Made by a program: the position numbers and the translations under genes
Shown: positions 61,726-64,000 of the stretch, piece after piece
How positions within the stretch are numbered: position 1 is the stretch's first letter
How the letters are laid out: the number at the start of each line of letters is the position of its first letter
Assembly: GCF_014297465.1 (NCBI RefSeq)
Contig: NZ_JACORT010000006.1
Location: forward strand, 124,001-188,000
From: Ramlibacter cellulosilyticus
GTDB taxonomy: Bacteria; Pseudomonadota; Gammaproteobacteria; Burkholderiales; Burkholderiaceae_C
Direction of reading: 5' to 3'
DNA length: 64,000 nucleotides
Notes under the pieces: model-generated
Databases searched by the model: none
What the model was told of the DNA's origin: nothing
Seen by the model: only the letters and a program-made list of their open reading frames with translations

Positions 61726-62265
61726 CTACTTCCTCGTCAACTCCACGAACGTCTTCCTGAACTTCGCCACCTTCGGCGCCGCCACCGCCAGGCAATAGCC
61801 CTGCGTCGGGTTCTTCTCGAAGAAGTCCTGGTGGTACGTCTCCGCCGGGTGGTAGTTCCGCAGCGGCTGCACCTCCGTGACGATGGGCCGCCCGAACAGT
61901 TTCTCCTGGCTCATCTGCCGGATCAGGTCGTCCGCCACCTGCTTCTGTTCCTCGGTCGTGTAGTAGATCCCGCTGCGGTACTGCGTGCCCACGTCGTTGC
62001 CCTGGCGGTTCATCTGCGTCGGGTCGTGCACGACGAAAAAGACCTGCAGCAGCTGGTCCAGGCTCACCTGCCGGGGGTCGTACGTCAGCTTGACGACCTC
62101 CGAATGGCCGGTGCGGCCGGTGCACACTTCCTCGTACGTCGGGTTGGGGGCATCGCCGTTGCTGTAGCCGGACTCCACGTCGGTGACGCCGCGCACTTCC
62201 TTGAACACCGCCTCGGTGCACCAGAAGCAGCCGCCGCCCAGCACGATTTGCTGCAGGTCGCTCAT
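61726..62265 (-). CDS. msrA: peptide-methionine (S)-S-oxide reductase
   Basis: 179-aa MsrA that reduces methionine-S-sulfoxide in proteins. The catalytic motif [11 protein letters not shown] has nucleophile Cys13. [33 protein letters not shown] and [12 protein letters not shown] are canonical, and [20 protein letters not shown] holds a likely resolving Cys. A Shine-Dalgarno AGGAGA precedes the ATG. Links with the OsmC and copper-stress genes are only thematic. Confidence 0.96.
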   Translation of the reverse strand: MSDLQQIVLGGGCFWCTEAVFKEVRGVTDVESGYSNGDAPNPTYEEVCTGRTGHSEVVKLTYDPRQVSLDQLLQVFFVVHDPTQMNRQGNDVGTQYRSGIYYTTEEQKQVADDLIRQMSQEKLFGRPIVTEVQPLRNYHPAETYHQDFFEKNPTQGYCLAVAAPKVAKFRKTFVELTRK

Positions 62266-62345
62266 GTCGGTTCTCCTGCGGGCGACTGTACCCGCCGCCG
62301 CAAGGATGGGCTGCCTTGACGCGGCAAACCCCGCACAGCTACATT

Positions 62346-62359
62346 ACTAACCAGTCAGT
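62346..62359. promoter_or_regulatory. candidate TetR operator (ACTAAC-CA-GTCAGT)
   Basis: A near-perfect dyad ACTAAC/GTCAGT with a 2-nt centre lies 47 nt before the tetR ATG, within an AT-rich patch unusual for this DNA. This pattern is typical upstream of TetR-controlled RND pump operons. Confidence 0.5.
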
Positions 62360-62405
62360 CATTAACTGCCGCCCACTCCGCCCCGGGGTGCCGGCACCCC
62401 CGCCC

Positions 62406-63071
62406 ATGTCCTCCACCCGCCTCGCCGACGACAGCCAGTCCAGGCGCGAACGCCGCAAGGAAGCGCGCCCCGGCGAGCTGCTCGATGCGGCCCTCGACCT
62501 TTTCGTCGAGAAGGGCTTCGCCGCCACGCGCTCCGAGGAGGTCGCCGCGCGCGCCGGCGTCTCCAAGGGCACCCTCTTCCTCTACTTCCCGACCAAGGAG
62601 GAGTTGTTCAAGGCCGTCGTGCGCGAGAACATGTCCGGCCGCTTCGCGGAGTGGCAGGAGGAGTTCATGAAGTTCGAAGGCTCCACGGCGGACATGGCAC
62701 GCCACTTCATGCGGGTGTGGTGGGAGCGCATCGGCGCCACGCGCGCCTCCGGCATCACGAAGCTGATGATCAGCGAGGCGCGCAACTTCCCGGAACTGGC
62801 TGCGTTCTACCAGCAGGAAGTGATCCGCCCCGGGACCGACCTGGTGCGGCGCATCCTGCAGCGGGGCATCGCGCGCGGCGAGTTCCGTCCCGTCGACGTC
62901 GAATACGCGGTGTTCGGCGTCGTCGCCCCGATGATCTTCCTGATCATGATGAAGCATTCGCTCGGCGCCTGCGCGCCCCAGGACTACCCGCTCGACCCGC
63001 AACGCTACGTGGACACGCAGATGGACATGCTGCTGCAGGGCCTCTGCGCACGTCCGGGAGCGCAGGCATGA
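62406..63071 (+). CDS. TetR-family repressor of RND efflux operon
   Basis: 221-aa regulator. The helix-turn-helix is [48 protein letters not shown]. The C-terminal ligand-binding helices include [24 protein letters not shown], characteristic of TetR proteins beside RND pumps. Its stop overlaps the adaptor gene start (ATGA), so it is autoregulated with the pump. The ATG at 62406 is chosen by domain length; an upstream ATG at 62316 would include the operator. Confidence 0.9.
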   Translation: MSSTRLADDSQSRRERRKEARPGELLDAALDLFVEKGFAATRSEEVAARAGVSKGTLFLYFPTKEELFKAVVRENMSGRFAEWQEEFMKFEGSTADMARHFMRVWWERIGATRASGITKLMISEARNFPELAAFYQQEVIRPGTDLVRRILQRGIARGEFRPVDVEYAVFGVVAPMIFLIMMKHSLGACAPQDYPLDPQRYVDTQMDMLLQGLCARPGAQA

Positions 63072-64000
63072 AGCGCTGGCAAGGCATCGCGGCCGCGGCC
63101 GTCGTGGTGGTGGTGGTCGCCGTCGGCGGCTGGCGCGCCATGGGCGCGCGGCAGGCGCAGCAGGCCGCGCAGGCCCAGCTCGCGACCCAGAAGGCGCAGC
63201 CCCTGGTGGAACTCGCGGCGACGGACGTGGTCCGCGCCGAGACGCGCGAACTGCGCCGCGGCCTGCCGGTCTCCGGCTCCATCAAGGCGGTGAACTCCGC
63301 CTTCGTGAAGGCACGCGTGCCCGGCGAACTGCTGGAACTCGTGCTGCGCGAAGGCGACCCGGTCAAGGCCGGCCAGGTGGTCGCCCGCATCGAGCGCACC
63401 GAAGGCCAGGCGCGCCTGAACCAGGCGCAGCAGCAGGCCGACGCGGCCAAGGCGCAGATCGACATCGCCGAGCGCCAGTTCAACAACAACAAGGCGCTGG
63501 TGGACCAGGGCTTCATCTCGAAGTCGGCGCTGGACACCTCGCAGAACAACCTCGCCGCCGCACGCGCCACGCACCAGGCCGCGCTGGCCGCCGTGGACCT
63601 CGCGCGCAAGGGCGTGGAAGACACCGTGCTGCGCGCTCCCATCACCGGCGTCGTCGCGCAGCGCCTCGCGCAACCGGGCGAGCGCGTGGCGATCGACGGC
63701 CGCATCCTCGAGATCGTGGACCTCTCCAGCCTGGAGATGGAAGCGACGCTGAGCGCTGCCGATTCCGTGGAGCTGCGCGTCGGCCAGGACGCCACCCTGC
63801 AGGTGGAAGGCAGCGCGCGCCCCGTGGCGGCGCGCGTGGCGCGCATCAACCCCAGCGCGCAGGCGGGCAGCCGCAGCGTGCTCGCTTATCTCTCGATCGC
63901 GGACACGACGGGCCTGCGCCAGGGCCTGTTCGCGCAAGGCACCGTGCGCCTGGGACAGTCTTCGGCGCTCGCCGTGCCGCTGTCGGCGGTGCGCACGGAC
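63068..64000 (+). CDS. RND efflux periplasmic adaptor (membrane-fusion protein), 3' truncated by window end
   Basis: The first 311 residues of an HlyD/AcrA-type adaptor. It has an N-terminal anchor (about residues 6-24), the lipoyl-like half [29 protein letters not shown], a coiled-coil hairpin (about 115-185, [19 protein letters not shown]), the second half [25 protein letters not shown], and the start of the beta-barrel. It joins an inner-membrane RND pump to an outer-membrane channel. The pump gene should follow beyond the window; the lone TolC-like protein at 6.1 kb is more likely tied to copper. Confidence 0.93.
   Translation, partial: MKRWQGIAAAAVVVVVVAVGGWRAMGARQAQQAAQAQLATQKAQPLVELAATDVVRAETRELRRGLPVSGSIKAVNSAFVKARVPGELLELVLREGDPVKAGQVVARIERTEGQARLNQAQQQADAAKAQIDIAERQFNNNKALVDQGFISKSALDTSQNNLAAARATHQAALAAVDLARKGVEDTVLRAPITGVVAQRLAQPGERVAIDGRILEIVDLSSLEMEATLSAADSVELRVGQDATLQVEGSARPVAARVARINPSAQAGSRSVLAYLSIADTTGLRQGLFAQGTVRLGQSSALAVPLSAVRTD

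Noticed and set aside
63068..64000. Link between the RND adaptor and the TolC-like lipoprotein at 6.1 kb
   Set aside because: They are 57 kb apart with different regulation; nothing in the sequence ties them together.

Overview
The window is about 64 kb of very GC-rich DNA, densely packed with genes on both strands and with many ATGA or TGATG overlaps. A Bug-family binding protein, a TAXI protein, paired DUF1631 proteins, EttA, TamAB and an edd-eda pair together suggest a betaproteobacterium of the Burkholderiales, probably Comamonadaceae (Ramlibacter/Variovorax-like). That placement is inferred from gene content, not tested. I see no rRNA, tRNA, CRISPR array, transposase or phage module.

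Layout. 0.1-5.2 kb: acyl-CoA ligase, Bug-type binding protein, glycerophosphodiesterase, a DMT transporter with a His-rich tail, and a DUF883 membrane-anchor protein. 5.3-13.5 kb: a copper-handling island, all on the plus strand, with a His-rich exported protein, a TolC-like lipoprotein, a two-domain multicopper oxidase, a cupredoxin, a DUF411 protein, a CusF-like chaperone and a CPC-type P1B ATPase preceded by a textbook CueR/MerR promoter. 13.5-17.8 kb: DUF305 protein, L-lactate dehydrogenase, a Spy-like protein, a 19-Cys Csp3-like copper-storage protein and an alpha-glucan phosphorylase. Fnr/Anr-type boxes in and near this stretch point to low-oxygen control. 17.9-22.7 kb: P1 (NylC/DmpA-like) peptidase, TAXI protein, lytic transglycosylase, GntR regulator, OsmC protein and a GIY-YIG-like protein. 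22.8-31.1 kb: two DUF1631 paralogues bracketing ettA, then rhlE. 31.2-32.8 kb: an NAD(P)-binding protein and a transglutaminase-fold protein lacking its Cys.

32.9-47.4 kb is one sugar-acid regulon. It has two complete CUT1 ABC importers, a GntR regulator, a 2-hydroxyacid dehydrogenase, an IlvD/Edd-family aldonate dehydratase, KDGal kinase (dgoK), KDPGal aldolase (dgoA) and an SDR. This is a De Ley-Doudoroff-type route from galactose or a related aldose to pyruvate and glyceraldehyde 3-phosphate. Next come two small RHH proteins (47.4-47.8 kb), a marR-MFS pair divergent from a PaaI-type thioesterase (48.0-50.3 kb), tamB-tamA (50.4-56.0 kb), gloA, a DUF1697 protein, eda-edd (57.0-59.5 kb), chaC, a MobA-like transferase, pdxH, msrA, and a tetR plus RND adaptor gene cut off by the window end.

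The most interesting non-coding structure is: two dispersed inverted-repeat (REP-like) families; a 9-bp minisatellite sitting in the loop of one REP pair; opposed G-quadruplex motifs upstream of ettA; tandem MarR operators; and a recurrent -10 element placed so that transcription would begin on or next to the start codon (leaderless mRNAs).
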